Positions 34,514 to 43,584 of a stretch of DNA of 64,000 bases are shown here, piece by piece. How positions within the stretch are numbered: position 1 is the stretch's first letter; each line of letters begins with the position of its first letter. The notes below the pieces were generated by a model. It was not told the DNA's origin. It searched no databases and worked only from the letters and a program-made list of their open reading frames with translations. The translations under genes and the position numbers were made by a program. Source of the stretch: UMGS363 sp051881815 (lineage in GTDB: Bacteria; Bacillota; Clostridia; Oscillospirales; Ruminococcaceae); the NCBI GenBank assembly GCA_051881815.1, contig JBJEQP010000021.1, positions 14,547-78,546 of the forward strand. Reading direction: 5' to 3'.

Positions 34514-36463
34514 TTATGTCCTTGCCGCATTTTTCCTTTTCTTATCATCATACATAAGGTGGTCGGCTTCCTTTATGAATACGTCCATTCCGTCATTTTC
34601 GTTCGGAACAGCTTTATAGATACCGACACTTCCGCGGACTTCATACGGTTTTCCCGAATTTTCGTTTATCCTGTCAAGACATTCGTCAAGCTTTGCAAGA
34701 TACTCTTTATCATAACCCTCGTGAGGGGAGATACCTGCGGCAACGTATTCATCTCCGCCGAATCTTGCGGTAAAAAGTCTGCCCTCGGCGGATTCAAATA
34801 TCGCCTTCGCCATTGACTTTATCGCAAAGTCACCGTCGTCATGGCCATAGGTATCGTTGATCGTCTTGAGCTTGTCAAGGTCGATCGAGATCATTATAAA
34901 TTCTCTTCCGTTTGCACGGCAGTCCTCGAACGCCTTCTGCGCAAACTTGAAGAAGCCTCGGCGGTTGAGAAGCGTTGTCAGCGGATCACGGATATACATA
35001 TCTTCAAGCTTATCGAGGAAGGAATGGAGAGTTGCCTGTACCCTTGCGTTTTCAAGCACAAGTCCGATAACTCCGCAGTCAAAAGTATTTATTACACTGT
35101 AATTTCCGCGGCAGAACGTGAATTCGACCGCAATATAGCCTATTGCTTTATCCTGGAAATGGATCGGCTGGAACATTATATTCTTACTGTCAAGCAGAAC
35201 GCTGTCCAGTCCGGGTATAAGCTCGGCTGTCGGAAATGTTCCCATTATCGCAGATTTATTTGAAGTGCTGTCATATTCAATGCCGTAACCGATCTTTTCC
35301 GAATATCCGTTCGTTCGGTAAAAGCTATAATCATCCTGACCCGGCTCGTCGCTGTCCTTTATCTCGGAGTAAAAGTCGTCGCAAATACAGAGCCATGAAT
35401 GCTTTGTCCAGATCTTTTTGAGAAAAGCGTCCATTTTTTTAACGGTTGCGGCGAAATCCGAGTCGATCTTGATCTCGTCGGCAGTCGTGATTATACTCTT
35501 TGCATAGTATTTAAATCGGTTGATATCGTCATAAAGCGTGTGCATAGTGCTGTTCTGCTCTTTTGCAGTTACAGCCTTTTTGCAGCCGCAGGACCGGGCA
35601 TAGCATCGCTCGGTCTTTATCGGAGTATAACCGACCGTTGAGATCTCGCCTCGGAGTATCTTTTGGAGCGTATCGGCAATATAATCGGCCGCAATGCTCA
35701 TGTTCGTTCTTGCTGTCGTGATCGACGGGTTATAGTTCGTCGCTTCGGGTATGCCGTCAATTCCCGTAACAATTATGTCCTCCGGGATAGAATATCCAAG
35801 CTCCGCAGCTTTGCGGCAGATACCTATTGCCATGGAATCATTTGCACAGATAACAGCATCGGGGATATTCCCATTATTATGCCATTTTTCAAACACCTGC
35901 TCGGAAGCCTCATACCAGAAATAACCTGTTCCGATAAGAGTTTCGTCGACCTGCATACCGTGAGCGGCAAGAACCTCACGAAAGATCGCTTCACGCTGAT
36001 CGGAAACGCTGTTATCCCTGTCACCGCGGACAAAAGCGAGCTTCTTCCTGCCGTGGACTTCGATAACGTGGTCAATGATCTCACGAAGGCTTTCATTATA
36101 ATCAAAGCTAAGGTTGTAAGCGCCGTCTATCTTTTCATCGAGCGAGATGAGCGGTACGCAGTGAAGTGAAGCCTTCTTAATGATATTTTTCTTAACGGCG
36201 TCGCTTTTGATCGTGAGCGTGAGCATTATCATTGCATCAATATTCTCATAATTGATGAGGTTATAAATATTATTTTCTCCGACCTCATGCGGTGTTCCTT
36301 CGCTGGATTCGAGCGAAGTTGTATGGAACCACAGAATATGATAGCCGATCGCATTCAATTTTTCACAAAGCATCGTCACGAGCGGACCGGTATATGAGCT
36401 ATCCGAGTCACCAGACACAACAGCGATCTTGACAGCCTTTTTTGCTGAAAGCTGCTTATTCAT
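34514..36463 (-). CDS. Periplasmic-binding-protein-like sensor fused to GGDEF domain
   Basis: This 649-residue cytoplasmic protein (no signal, no membrane helix) has a LacI/PurR-type ligand-binding domain at about residues 10-300 (KIAVVSGDSDSSYTGPLV, FVRGDRDNSVSDQREA, DAVICANDSMAIGICRKAAELG) but no DNA-binding head. A GAF-like segment of about 180 residues and a C-terminal diguanylate cyclase domain follow (DPLTTLLNRRGFF, RFGGDEYV). The usual RxxD inhibitory site before GGDEF is not seen. It should couple a sugar-like ligand to cyclic-di-GMP synthesis. Confidence 0.88.
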   Translation of the reverse strand: MNKQLSAKKAVKIAVVSGDSDSSYTGPLVTMLCEKLNAIGYHILWFHTTSLESSEGTPHEVGENNIYNLINYENIDAMIMLTLTIKSDAVKKNIIKKASLHCVPLISLDEKIDGAYNLSFDYNESLREIIDHVIEVHGRKKLAFVRGDRDNSVSDQREAIFREVLAAHGMQVDETLIGTGYFWYEASEQVFEKWHNNGNIPDAVICANDSMAIGICRKAAELGYSIPEDIIVTGIDGIPEATNYNPSITTARTNMSIAADYIADTLQKILRGEISTVGYTPIKTERCYARSCGCKKAVTAKEQNSTMHTLYDDINRFKYYAKSIITTADEIKIDSDFAATVKKMDAFLKKIWTKHSWLCICDDFYSEIKDSDEPGQDDYSFYRTNGYSEKIGYGIEYDSTSNKSAIMGTFPTAELIPGLDSVLLDSKNIMFQPIHFQDKAIGYIAVEFTFCRGNYSVINTFDCGVIGLVLENARVQATLHSFLDKLEDMYIRDPLTTLLNRRGFFKFAQKAFEDCRANGREFIMISIDLDKLKTINDTYGHDDGDFAIKSMAKAIFESAEGRLFTARFGGDEYVAAGISPHEGYDKEYLAKLDECLDRINENSGKPYEVRGSVGIYKAVPNENDGMDVFIKEADHLMYDDKKRKNAART

Positions 36464-36622
36464 TTTTTGACCTTCCCCTCCTTTTTGCAGTCCTTTTTTA
36501 TATATAACATAACGAAACTATATAACTATCATATAAAATCCATAAAAATCGCAATACCTTACTTGTATAATACCATAATACCACATAGATTTCATTAAGA
36601 AATTGTTAATAATGCTCCGCTT

Positions 36623-36660
36623 GCAAAAAAATAAACCGCTTTTACAAAGAAAAGCGGTCA
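36623..36660 (-). terminator. Terminator of the 95-residue protein gene
   Basis: ACCGCTTTT and AAAAGCGGT pair around five bases. On the minus strand the stem is followed by TATTTTTTTGC. Confidence 0.85.
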
Positions 36661-36672
36661 GATGTTATAAAA

Positions 36673-36960
36673 TTATTCAGCCGAAGCTCTTGAAAGCCAG
36701 ATATAAGCAATGTCAAGCGCTTCATAAAGGCTGTTCTTTTCGCTCGATTTTACGATGGCTTCCATTGGGCTCAATTTCTCATCGGTAGCCATTTTATAGA
36801 CCTTGATCTTCTTTGCGACTTCGAGATCACCGATCTTTTCTTTATCCTTGATATCCATCATAACAACGTAATCATCATACATATTGCCATAATAAATCGT
36901 GTTGTCTTTTCTCACAAGAGGGAGTCCTTTATAGGACAGGAATTCTTTCTTTTCAGCCAT
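36673..36960 (-). CDS. Conserved small protein of unknown function
   Basis: This 95-residue protein starts at the ATG at 36960, preceded by AAAGGAGG. It is charged and soluble: MAEKKEFLSYKGLPLVRKDN, then YYGNMYDDYVVMMDIKDKEKIGD and a C-terminal helix SLYEALDIAYIWLSRASAE. It has its own promoter and terminator, so it is expressed independently. I do not assign a function; the form recalls a housekeeping helper protein. Confidence 0.8.
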   Translation of the reverse strand: MAEKKEFLSYKGLPLVRKDNTIYYGNMYDDYVVMMDIKDKEKIGDLEVAKKIKVYKMATDEKLSPMEAIVKSSEKNSLYEALDIAYIWLSRASAE

Positions 36961-37011
36961 AGTTGATCCTCCTTTGTGTACTGAAATGTCGTAAACGTTT
37001 AATGCTATATT

Positions 37012-37040
37012 ATTATAACATATAATATTAATAAAATCAA
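37012..37040 (-). promoter_or_regulatory. Promoter of the 95-residue protein gene
   Basis: On the minus strand TTGATT (37035-37040) and TATAAT (37012-37017) are spaced 17 bases apart in a very AT-rich stretch. Confidence 0.7.
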
Positions 37041-37087
37041 TAGCTAATATTAAAAAATTAGAAAAATTCTGAAAGATTTTGTGTTTA

Positions 37088-38536
37088 TTACCAGCTTGTG
37101 ATAAGCTCTTCCCCGTTAAGATACTTCTGAACGTTCTGGGAAAGTCTGTCAACATAAGCTGTTGTACAGCTGAAGCTTGGTCTTCCATTGAGGACGATAA
37201 CGGTTCGGCGGTCGCCGATGTTGTAGAACTCAATGGTATCATCTCCGTCCTCTGCCTTGATCTCGACAACTGCATCGGGTGTTCCGCTGACTTCATCAAA
37301 GTAAAGCTGCTCGGACGGTGCACGGAGAATGAACTGGTAAAGCGTCTTGAAGCTGTCCGCATCGAGTTCCTTTCCGTCAGACTCAACACCAAAGCTTTCT
37401 GCATCCGAACCAAGAATATCGAATTTCACATCGACATCCGACGTTTTGATACTGATAGTGTCGATAGCATAGATATAATGGCTCGTTATCATAGTTGTTG
37501 TAAGATCAAGCGGCATAGCTTTAAGCCACGGGAGAGATGCTTCATCGAAGATATAAACCATATTGATATCGCAAGCCATACCGTAGTAGCCGCCGTTTTC
37601 AGCCTTATTACCGATCTTGAGTGTGAACTCTCCGCTCTCGGTATCGGCTGTGACAACGAGCTGCGGATCGTCAAGTCCGTACTGCGCAAGATCCCCCTCC
37701 TCGGGACGGATAGCTGCGAAGTCGGACGCTGTGAGTCCAAACATACCTCCCATGACGTCTGCACCCTTTTCGGGATTGATGTCAAGAACAACAGGCTCGC
37801 TCATACGGTAGCTTGATGAATTGGAAGTCATAATGTTCGCATCGTCAAGGCGGGTATCGTAGTCGATAACGATATCGTAATCGAGGTCTTTTCTGCTGAT
37901 CGTAAGCTTTTTGACAAGAGAGTAATCGGTCTTGTCGTCCTCGTTCTCTGCTGTTTTCTGGACAAAAACGACCTTGTCAACGCAGTTTCGGGGATCTTCC
38001 TTTGAAAATGCAACATCGGAATCCTTGACGGTATATACTGTTTTTTCATCGCCGATGCTCATATAGCTGTAAATGGACGAACCGGGAACCTTATTTCCGA
38101 TCTTTACGGTATATTGGCTTTTGGAGGCATCGTCAAAGGAAACGGTATATTCCGCAGACGGTTCTGCAAGTCCGTAAATTGACATATCCTCAACATTTTC
38201 CATTACCGTTTTGCGAGCGGTAAGAGTACCTGCTTCATTAAGAGCATTATTGATAAATTCGGTGCTTATAGGTGCAAGGATATAGTCAACGATCGTCCAG
38301 TAATTGACCTCACCGCTGGCAACTCTGTTAATTTTATAAGAACCGAACTCATTTGTGATATTGATGACATCAATATCGGCAGGATCCTTGTCATAGATAA
38401 GGCTCGATTCAACTACTGTTTCCTCCTCGGCCTCTTCCTCTTCAGCAGGGGCAGTGAGCAGAAGCGCTGCCGTTACTCCGCCGAGAATGAGCAGAGCAAC
38501 AGCCGCAATGATGATAAATTTGATCTTCGATTTCAT
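37088..38536 (-). CDS. DUF4340 domain membrane-anchored protein
   Basis: This 482-residue protein has one N-terminal membrane helix (about residues 5-27), an acidic stretch EEEEAEEETVVE, and an extracytoplasmic part with repeated DUF4340-type units (YGLAEPSAEYTVSFDD, YTVKIGNKVPGSSIYSYM; YGLDDPQLVVTAD, FTLKIGNKAENGGYYGM). Its start overlaps the GldG-like stop by one base (TAATG). DUF4340 proteins accompany Gld-type ABC exporters; the role is unknown. Confidence 0.88.
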   Translation of the reverse strand: MKSKIKFIIIAAVALLILGGVTAALLLTAPAEEEEAEEETVVESSLIYDKDPADIDVINITNEFGSYKINRVASGEVNYWTIVDYILAPISTEFINNALNEAGTLTARKTVMENVEDMSIYGLAEPSAEYTVSFDDASKSQYTVKIGNKVPGSSIYSYMSIGDEKTVYTVKDSDVAFSKEDPRNCVDKVVFVQKTAENEDDKTDYSLVKKLTISRKDLDYDIVIDYDTRLDDANIMTSNSSSYRMSEPVVLDINPEKGADVMGGMFGLTASDFAAIRPEEGDLAQYGLDDPQLVVTADTESGEFTLKIGNKAENGGYYGMACDINMVYIFDEASLPWLKAMPLDLTTTMITSHYIYAIDTISIKTSDVDVKFDILGSDAESFGVESDGKELDADSFKTLYQFILRAPSEQLYFDEVSGTPDAVVEIKAEDGDDTIEFYNIGDRRTVIVLNGRPSFSCTTAYVDRLSQNVQKYLNGEELITSW

Positions 38537-40071
38537 TACTTATGTCTCCTTCTGAGCCATATAACGATACCTGTGATAAGGATCGCTGCAGGGAGAAGGA
38601 CAACGAATACCCAGAACGAAGCGTTTGCCTTTGCAACGGTCGTATCAAAGGTAGGTGCTGTAAGATCCTTTGCAACGATAGAGATACCGCCCGTCTTGCC
38701 CGTCATAGCGTTTACGATAGAAACGAAGTAATCGCCGTTGTTGTAGTAGGAAGTGCCTGTGAATGAGGAATCAAGCATTATGGACGAACCGTAAACAAGA
38801 AGGTTCGATGTAACCGAATTGTTGTCCTTGTCGAACATATACTTGCTGCCGAGAGCAATGGTGTTGTAAACGCCGTTCACGATCCGGGGTTCTTCGCCGT
38901 TCTGTACAGCTTCCTGCATTTCATCGGTGAAAACAAAGGATGTATCCGCTGTTTTGAGAAGCGAATATGTTGTAACGTTTCCGCTGCTTTCAAAGAGGAT
39001 ATTTACGGGACGTGCAAAGTAAGAAATCACGGGGAGATCCATCTGTGCAACGTTGCCCGAGTAATCATTATCTTCTATAAAGTTACGGATAGCATAAAGC
39101 GTCGATGTGCTTGCAAGATTGGAAGTATTCTCATCGCCGACAACGCCGTTTCCGACTTCAATTCCCCATTCTGCGAGGAAAGCGTCGATATTCTTTGTTG
39201 CCTTCTGTGAATAGCTTGCAAGATAGATAAGGTTCCTGCCGTAGTTTCCGTCATTTTCAAGATAGTTGTAAAGCTTTTCGATAACGTCCTCGGAAAGGTC
39301 GTTTATCGGTGCGTTGATGACCATGATATCAGCATCATAGGGGAAATCCTCGCCGTTCGGATCAAATTCGGAAACGTCAAAGCCGTCATCCTCGAGAAGT
39401 GCACGGATAGAATCGTTGGAAATGTCCGTTTCGCCCGTATCCATGATCGCAGCAGACTTCGGAGCAGGATCGGTAACATACATAAGTGCGGATGTAAGAG
39501 CCTGTTCTGCCTTTGAAGATACGATATAATTTGAGAAGGTCTGATAGTTCATCTCCGTATTAAACAGATCGTTGACCGTGAGTACCTTGATGCGCTTGCC
39601 CGATGAAACAACGATGTTGTTGGCTGCGATATTTCCCTTGTAGATCTCGGAATACTTGTTTGCATAAGTCGGATCTGCGGTCATATCGACAAACTTAACG
39701 GTGATATTATCGCTGTTGAGAGCGTATTTTTTAAGCACCTCATAAGCCTGCTTGTAGTAAACGTTGCCTGCGTCCGTGAAGGTGTCCTCGGACGACATGG
39801 TAACGATCTCAACGGGCTCGGTGATGCTGTTGATATAGTCGATGGATTCCTGTGAGATCTCAAAATTGCCCTTTGAAGTAAGGTCGATCGTGAGGTCTGT
39901 TCTCTTGCCGACAAGCGTAACGATAACGTTCACAAGTACAACGAGTGCGATAACGATCACCGTTATAGCGGTTGCGGCAGAGCCGTATTTAAGCTTCTTT
40001 GAATTGAAAGCTTTCTTTGGCTTCGCAGTTTTTGCTTCTGCGGAAGCGGCAGTGTTTTTTTCTTCGCTCAT
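38536..40071 (-). CDS. GldG-like ABC-associated membrane protein
   Basis: This 511-residue protein has a basic, Ala/Lys-rich cytoplasmic N-terminus, a membrane helix at about residues 33-55, an extracytoplasmic GldG/ABC-type transport-associated domain (SKGNFEISQESIDYINSI, SSGKRIKVLTVNDLF, KAEQALTSALMYVTD) and a C-terminal helix (about 484-505) ending in RRRHK. It lies 20 bases after the ABC-2 permease and is coupled to DUF4340. The four genes form one exporter-like complex. Confidence 0.88.
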   Translation of the reverse strand: MSEEKNTAASAEAKTAKPKKAFNSKKLKYGSAATAITVIVIALVVLVNVIVTLVGKRTDLTIDLTSKGNFEISQESIDYINSITEPVEIVTMSSEDTFTDAGNVYYKQAYEVLKKYALNSDNITVKFVDMTADPTYANKYSEIYKGNIAANNIVVSSGKRIKVLTVNDLFNTEMNYQTFSNYIVSSKAEQALTSALMYVTDPAPKSAAIMDTGETDISNDSIRALLEDDGFDVSEFDPNGEDFPYDADIMVINAPINDLSEDVIEKLYNYLENDGNYGRNLIYLASYSQKATKNIDAFLAEWGIEVGNGVVGDENTSNLASTSTLYAIRNFIEDNDYSGNVAQMDLPVISYFARPVNILFESSGNVTTYSLLKTADTSFVFTDEMQEAVQNGEEPRIVNGVYNTIALGSKYMFDKDNNSVTSNLLVYGSSIMLDSSFTGTSYYNNGDYFVSIVNAMTGKTGGISIVAKDLTAPTFDTTVAKANASFWVFVVLLPAAILITGIVIWLRRRHK

Positions 40072-40091
40072 TGTGATATTCCTCCTTTCGA

Positions 40092-40802
40092 TCAGTCAGC
40101 CCAACGGCGTTTTTCAAGCACGCGGACTGTAAGGAAGTTAAAGATGAATATAGCACTTACGAAATAAACAATACTTCCGATATTAAAGATGCCCGATGCA
40201 AATTCTGTGTATCTTGTATAGAATGCAAGTCCCCTCATAATGCTGCTTAAAAATTCGTTGGAAACATTTCCTGCAAGAAGGTCAAGCATATAGAAGAACA
40301 TGATGATAACAAAGCTTACGATAGCAGCAACGATCTGGCTCTCTGTGAGAGAGGAAACGAAGATGCCTATCGAGATGAAGGACGCGCCGAGAAGTATGAG
40401 CGCCGTTATCGTTCCGATAATCGTTGCCCATTCAAGCGTTCCCGCAAGTGTATAAAGAACAACGAGTATAGGGATATATACCGAGATAGCGCAGAGGAAA
40501 ACGCAGAGTGCCGCAAAAAACTTTCCTGCAACGATCCCTCCGAGGCTTATCGGCGCCGTGAGCAGGCACTGGTCGGTACGCTGCTTCTTTTCTTCGGCGA
40601 AAAGTCGCATCGTCATGAGAGGAATGAGTATCATCATTATGGTGAAAACGCTCGTGAAGATATATGTCGTATCGGTCGAGCCGTAGGTCATATTGATACT
40701 AACAAAGTAATTTCCCGTATAGAGGAAAAATGCGGTTATAAAAATGTATGCTATAGGAGAGGTGAAATAGGTTTTCATCTCACGCTTGAAAACTGCGCCC
40801 AT
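40092..40802 (-). CDS. ABC-2 type permease (GldF-like)
   Basis: This 236-residue protein has six membrane helices and the opening VFKREMKTYFTSPIAYIF of GldF/NosY-type ABC-2 permeases. Its ATG overlaps the stop of the ATPase by one base. With the ATPase it should form the transmembrane core; the substrate is unknown. Confidence 0.92.
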   Translation of the reverse strand: MGAVFKREMKTYFTSPIAYIFITAFFLYTGNYFVSINMTYGSTDTTYIFTSVFTIMMILIPLMTMRLFAEEKKQRTDQCLLTAPISLGGIVAGKFFAALCVFLCAISVYIPILVVLYTLAGTLEWATIIGTITALILLGASFISIGIFVSSLTESQIVAAIVSFVIIMFFYMLDLLAGNVSNEFLSSIMRGLAFYTRYTEFASGIFNIGSIVYFVSAIFIFNFLTVRVLEKRRWAD

Positions 40803-41836
40803 TATTCTTCCTCCTCCTTTTCAGCTTCATTTATTTCGGCAGCTTCTTCCGTATTTTCGGGCTGTTCTGCCTTTTCGTCAGATTTCTTGACGTTTATCTT
40901 GACATCATTTCCCATTGTTATCTTTAGGAAGATGTCTTCAAGCGACATTTCGTCCTTCCTCATTCCGAGGATGACCCAGTTGCGTGCAACGATCCGCTTG
41001 AAAAGCTCACGGCGGATATCGCAGCCTTCCTTGACCTCGATCTCATAGTCATAGATGCCCGGCTCACGCTCCATATCGCCGTTTACGGAGATAACGCCCG
41101 GAACGGTCTTTATAAGCTTTAAGATCTCTTCACGGTTGCCGTCTATGCGCATGATAAGTCTGCTGTCGGCTGTGATATTCTCGGTAAGGTTCTCTGTTGT
41201 GTCGTCAGCGGCGATCTTGCCCTTGTTGATGATGATAACACGGTCGCAGACAGCCTGTATCTCGGAAAGGATATGCGAAGAAAGGATGACCGTATGCTTC
41301 TTTCCGAGCTTTTTGATAAGCGTTCTGATCTCGATGATCTGCTTCGGGTCAAGACCGACCGTAGGTTCATCAAGAATAAGTATCGGAGGATTTCCGATAA
41401 GTGCGGAAGCAAGTCCGACTCTCTGCTTGTAGCCCTTTGAAAGGTTGCGGATAACTCTGTCGTAAACATCGGTTATCTTTACAAGGCTGCAAACGTCCTC
41501 AAGATGTGCTTTTCTCGGAAGGCTGCACTTTTTGAGCTCATATATGAATCCGAGATACTCCTTTACCGTCATATCAAGATAAAGCGGAGGGATCTCGGGG
41601 AGATAGCCTATCTCCTTCTTTGCTTTCATAGGCTCGTCAAGGATGTTTATGCCGTTGATAAGAGCCTCGCCCGAAGTGGAGGAGATATATCCCGTCAGCA
41701 TATTCATCGTTGTGGATTTGCCTGCGCCGTTAGGTCCGAGAAAGCCGAGTATCTCGCCGTCGTTAACGGTAAATGAGATATTGTCAACAGCTTTTTTGGA
41801 GCCATACTGTTTTGTAAGGTTTCTGACCTCGATCAT
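40802..41836 (-). CDS. ABC transporter ATP-binding protein (GldA-like)
   Basis: This 344-residue ATPase has Walker A GPNGAGKST, Q-loop LPEIPPLY, signature NLSKGYKQRVGLA, Walker B ILILDEPTVGLDP and switch His in LSSHILSE. A C-terminal regulatory part (about 220-310) is followed by an extended acidic tail of about 30 residues rich in Glu, Ala and Lys. It is first in the four-gene operon. Confidence 0.93.
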   Translation of the reverse strand: MIEVRNLTKQYGSKKAVDNISFTVNDGEILGFLGPNGAGKSTTMNMLTGYISSTSGEALINGINILDEPMKAKKEIGYLPEIPPLYLDMTVKEYLGFIYELKKCSLPRKAHLEDVCSLVKITDVYDRVIRNLSKGYKQRVGLASALIGNPPILILDEPTVGLDPKQIIEIRTLIKKLGKKHTVILSSHILSEIQAVCDRVIIINKGKIAADDTTENLTENITADSRLIMRIDGNREEILKLIKTVPGVISVNGDMEREPGIYDYEIEVKEGCDIRRELFKRIVARNWVILGMRKDEMSLEDIFLKITMGNDVKINVKKSDEKAEQPENTEEAAEINEAEKEEEE

Positions 41837-41975
41837 TTATCAGCACCGTCCATTTAATTATTATTTTAACGTGCAAATCAGCATCTTACAGCATTTTGCA
41901 CACATTTCAACTATATTTTAACGCATAACTGTGTTAATACTGTGATAAGTTAGGCATAATTTCCCGATAAAAGAC

Positions 41976-43439
41976 TTATGCGGAGAGCTTTTCAATGCCC
42001 TTCTTTATTCTTTCAACAGTAACTTCCTTGCCCATGATAGCAGCAAGCTCAACGCCGCCGCCCGGAGTGGAAAGCTTGCCCGAGAGAGCCGCTCTTATAG
42101 GAAGAAGTATCCAGCCGACCTTTACGCCGAGCTTTTCAGCCTCTGCGGAAAGAATATTGTAGATGTTCTCCTCCGTCCAGTCAGCTTCGGAGATGCTTTC
42201 AAGGAGAGGAAGCGAAGCTTTGAGTGCTTCAAGGCTGGTTTCGGGAGTTGTCTTCATCTTCTTGTTAAAGTAAAGGTCAACGTCATATTCACGGAGCTCG
42301 TCAATGAAGTCAACACGCTCGGGTATCTGCGTAAAAAGCTCTGTTCTCGGCTGAAGAACTCTTGCAAGGACGTCAAGGTTCACGTTCTCGCTCTTGCAGG
42401 TCTGACGGATATACGGAAGAGCCGCTTTCTTGAATTCTTCAAGCGGAAGACGCTTTATCCATTCAAAGTTGATAGCCTTCATCTTCAGCGGGTCAAAGAT
42501 CGCAGGCGACTTTGAAAGTCCGTGAATGTCGAACTCGTCAACAAGCTCGTCAAGAGTGAATATCTCGTTCTCGCCCTTCGGAGCCCATCCGAGAAGTGCA
42601 ATATAGTTGAGGATAGCAGGGATATAATAGCCTGCTTCAACGAAGTCGCCGAAATATGCGTCGCCGTCACGCTTTGAAAGCTTGTGGGTTTCGTCACGCA
42701 TGATATGCTCAACGTGGATATAGCAGGGAACCTCCCAGCCGAATGCCTCGTAAAGGAGATTGTACTTCGGAGCGGAGGAAAGATACTCGTTTCCTCTTAC
42801 AACGTGAGTAATTCCCATAAGGTGATCGTCAACAACGTTTGCGAAGTTGTATGTCGGCATACCGTCAGCCTTGATAAGTATCTGGTCGTCAAGGTCAGCG
42901 TTCGGAACGGTGATATCGCCGTAAAGCTCATCGTGGAAGGTCGTTGTTCCATCGAGCGGAACTTTCTGTCTGATAACGTAAGGAGTACCTGCGTCAAGGA
43001 GCTTCTGTACTTCATCTTCGGGAAGATCGCGGCAGTGTCTGTCGTAGGTCGGGGTGATGCCCTTTGCGCGCTGTTCCTCGTGAACCTTATCCATTCTTTC
43101 CTTTGTGCAGAAGCAGTAGTAAGCCTTGCCCTTCTTGACAAGCTCTTCGGCATACTGCTTGAATATGCCCATTCTCTCAGACTGGATGTATGGACCTACG
43201 GGACCGCCGATATCAGGGCCTTCGTCCCAGTTAAGTCCGCATACACGGAGAGTATCATAGATAACATCCGTTGCGCCCTCAACAAAACGTCCCTGGTCGG
43301 TATCCTCGATACGGAGAATGAACTTTCCGTTGTACTTCTTTGCGATAAGGTAAGTGTAGAGTGCCGTTCTCAAATTTCCTATGTGCATAAAGCCCGTAGG
43401 ACTTGGGGCAAATCTCGTTCTTACATTTTCTGTATTCAT
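41976..43439 (-). CDS. gltX: Glutamate--tRNA ligase
   Basis: The ATG at 43439 follows AAAGGATG and gives 487 residues. The class I motifs are present: HIGH-type in APSPTGFMHIGNLRTAL and KMSKS-type in HKLSKRDGD. The C-terminal anticodon-binding domain is complete to WILLPIRAALSGKLSTPGGGVELAAIMGK. It charges tRNA-Glu, and in many Firmicutes also tRNA-Gln. A truncated family 1 element lies 32 bases before the start. Confidence 0.96.
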   Translation of the reverse strand: MNTENVRTRFAPSPTGFMHIGNLRTALYTYLIAKKYNGKFILRIEDTDQGRFVEGATDVIYDTLRVCGLNWDEGPDIGGPVGPYIQSERMGIFKQYAEELVKKGKAYYCFCTKERMDKVHEEQRAKGITPTYDRHCRDLPEDEVQKLLDAGTPYVIRQKVPLDGTTTFHDELYGDITVPNADLDDQILIKADGMPTYNFANVVDDHLMGITHVVRGNEYLSSAPKYNLLYEAFGWEVPCYIHVEHIMRDETHKLSKRDGDAYFGDFVEAGYYIPAILNYIALLGWAPKGENEIFTLDELVDEFDIHGLSKSPAIFDPLKMKAINFEWIKRLPLEEFKKAALPYIRQTCKSENVNLDVLARVLQPRTELFTQIPERVDFIDELREYDVDLYFNKKMKTTPETSLEALKASLPLLESISEADWTEENIYNILSAEAEKLGVKVGWILLPIRAALSGKLSTPGGGVELAAIMGKEVTVERIKKGIEKLSA

Positions 43440-43470
43440 ATTATCATCCTTTCGGCAAATTAATCTATTT

Positions 43471-43537
43471 GGGTTCTCTAAAAGCCGAAACAAAGCCTCG
43501 TAATGAGTTTTATCAGCTGTAAGGCATCAAACCGCAG
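43471..43537. repeat. Family 1 element, truncated left arm
   Basis: The sequence from GGGTTCTCTAAAA to AAGGCATCAAACCGCAG matches copies at 1095 and 26379, but the apical hairpin and the whole right arm are missing, so the stem-loop cannot form. It lies in the gtlX upstream region. Confidence 0.8.
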
Positions 43538-43584
43538 ATATAAAAAATATCCCCATAAATGCCATATTACGTCACCGTTCCTTG

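Noticed and set aside
36961..37413. N-terminal extension of the 95-residue protein frame
   Set aside because: The frame continues upstream into the DUF4340 gene, but AAAGGAGG and a promoter precede the ATG at 36960, so the extension is not translated.
37088..41836. Bacteroidetes-type gliding motility cluster
   Set aside because: Only the ABC part resembles Gld proteins; no GldB-D or GldH-N homologues are present.
42684..43463. 259-codon plus-strand frame opposite gltX
   Set aside because: Shadow of gltX with no ribosome site and no recognisable domain.
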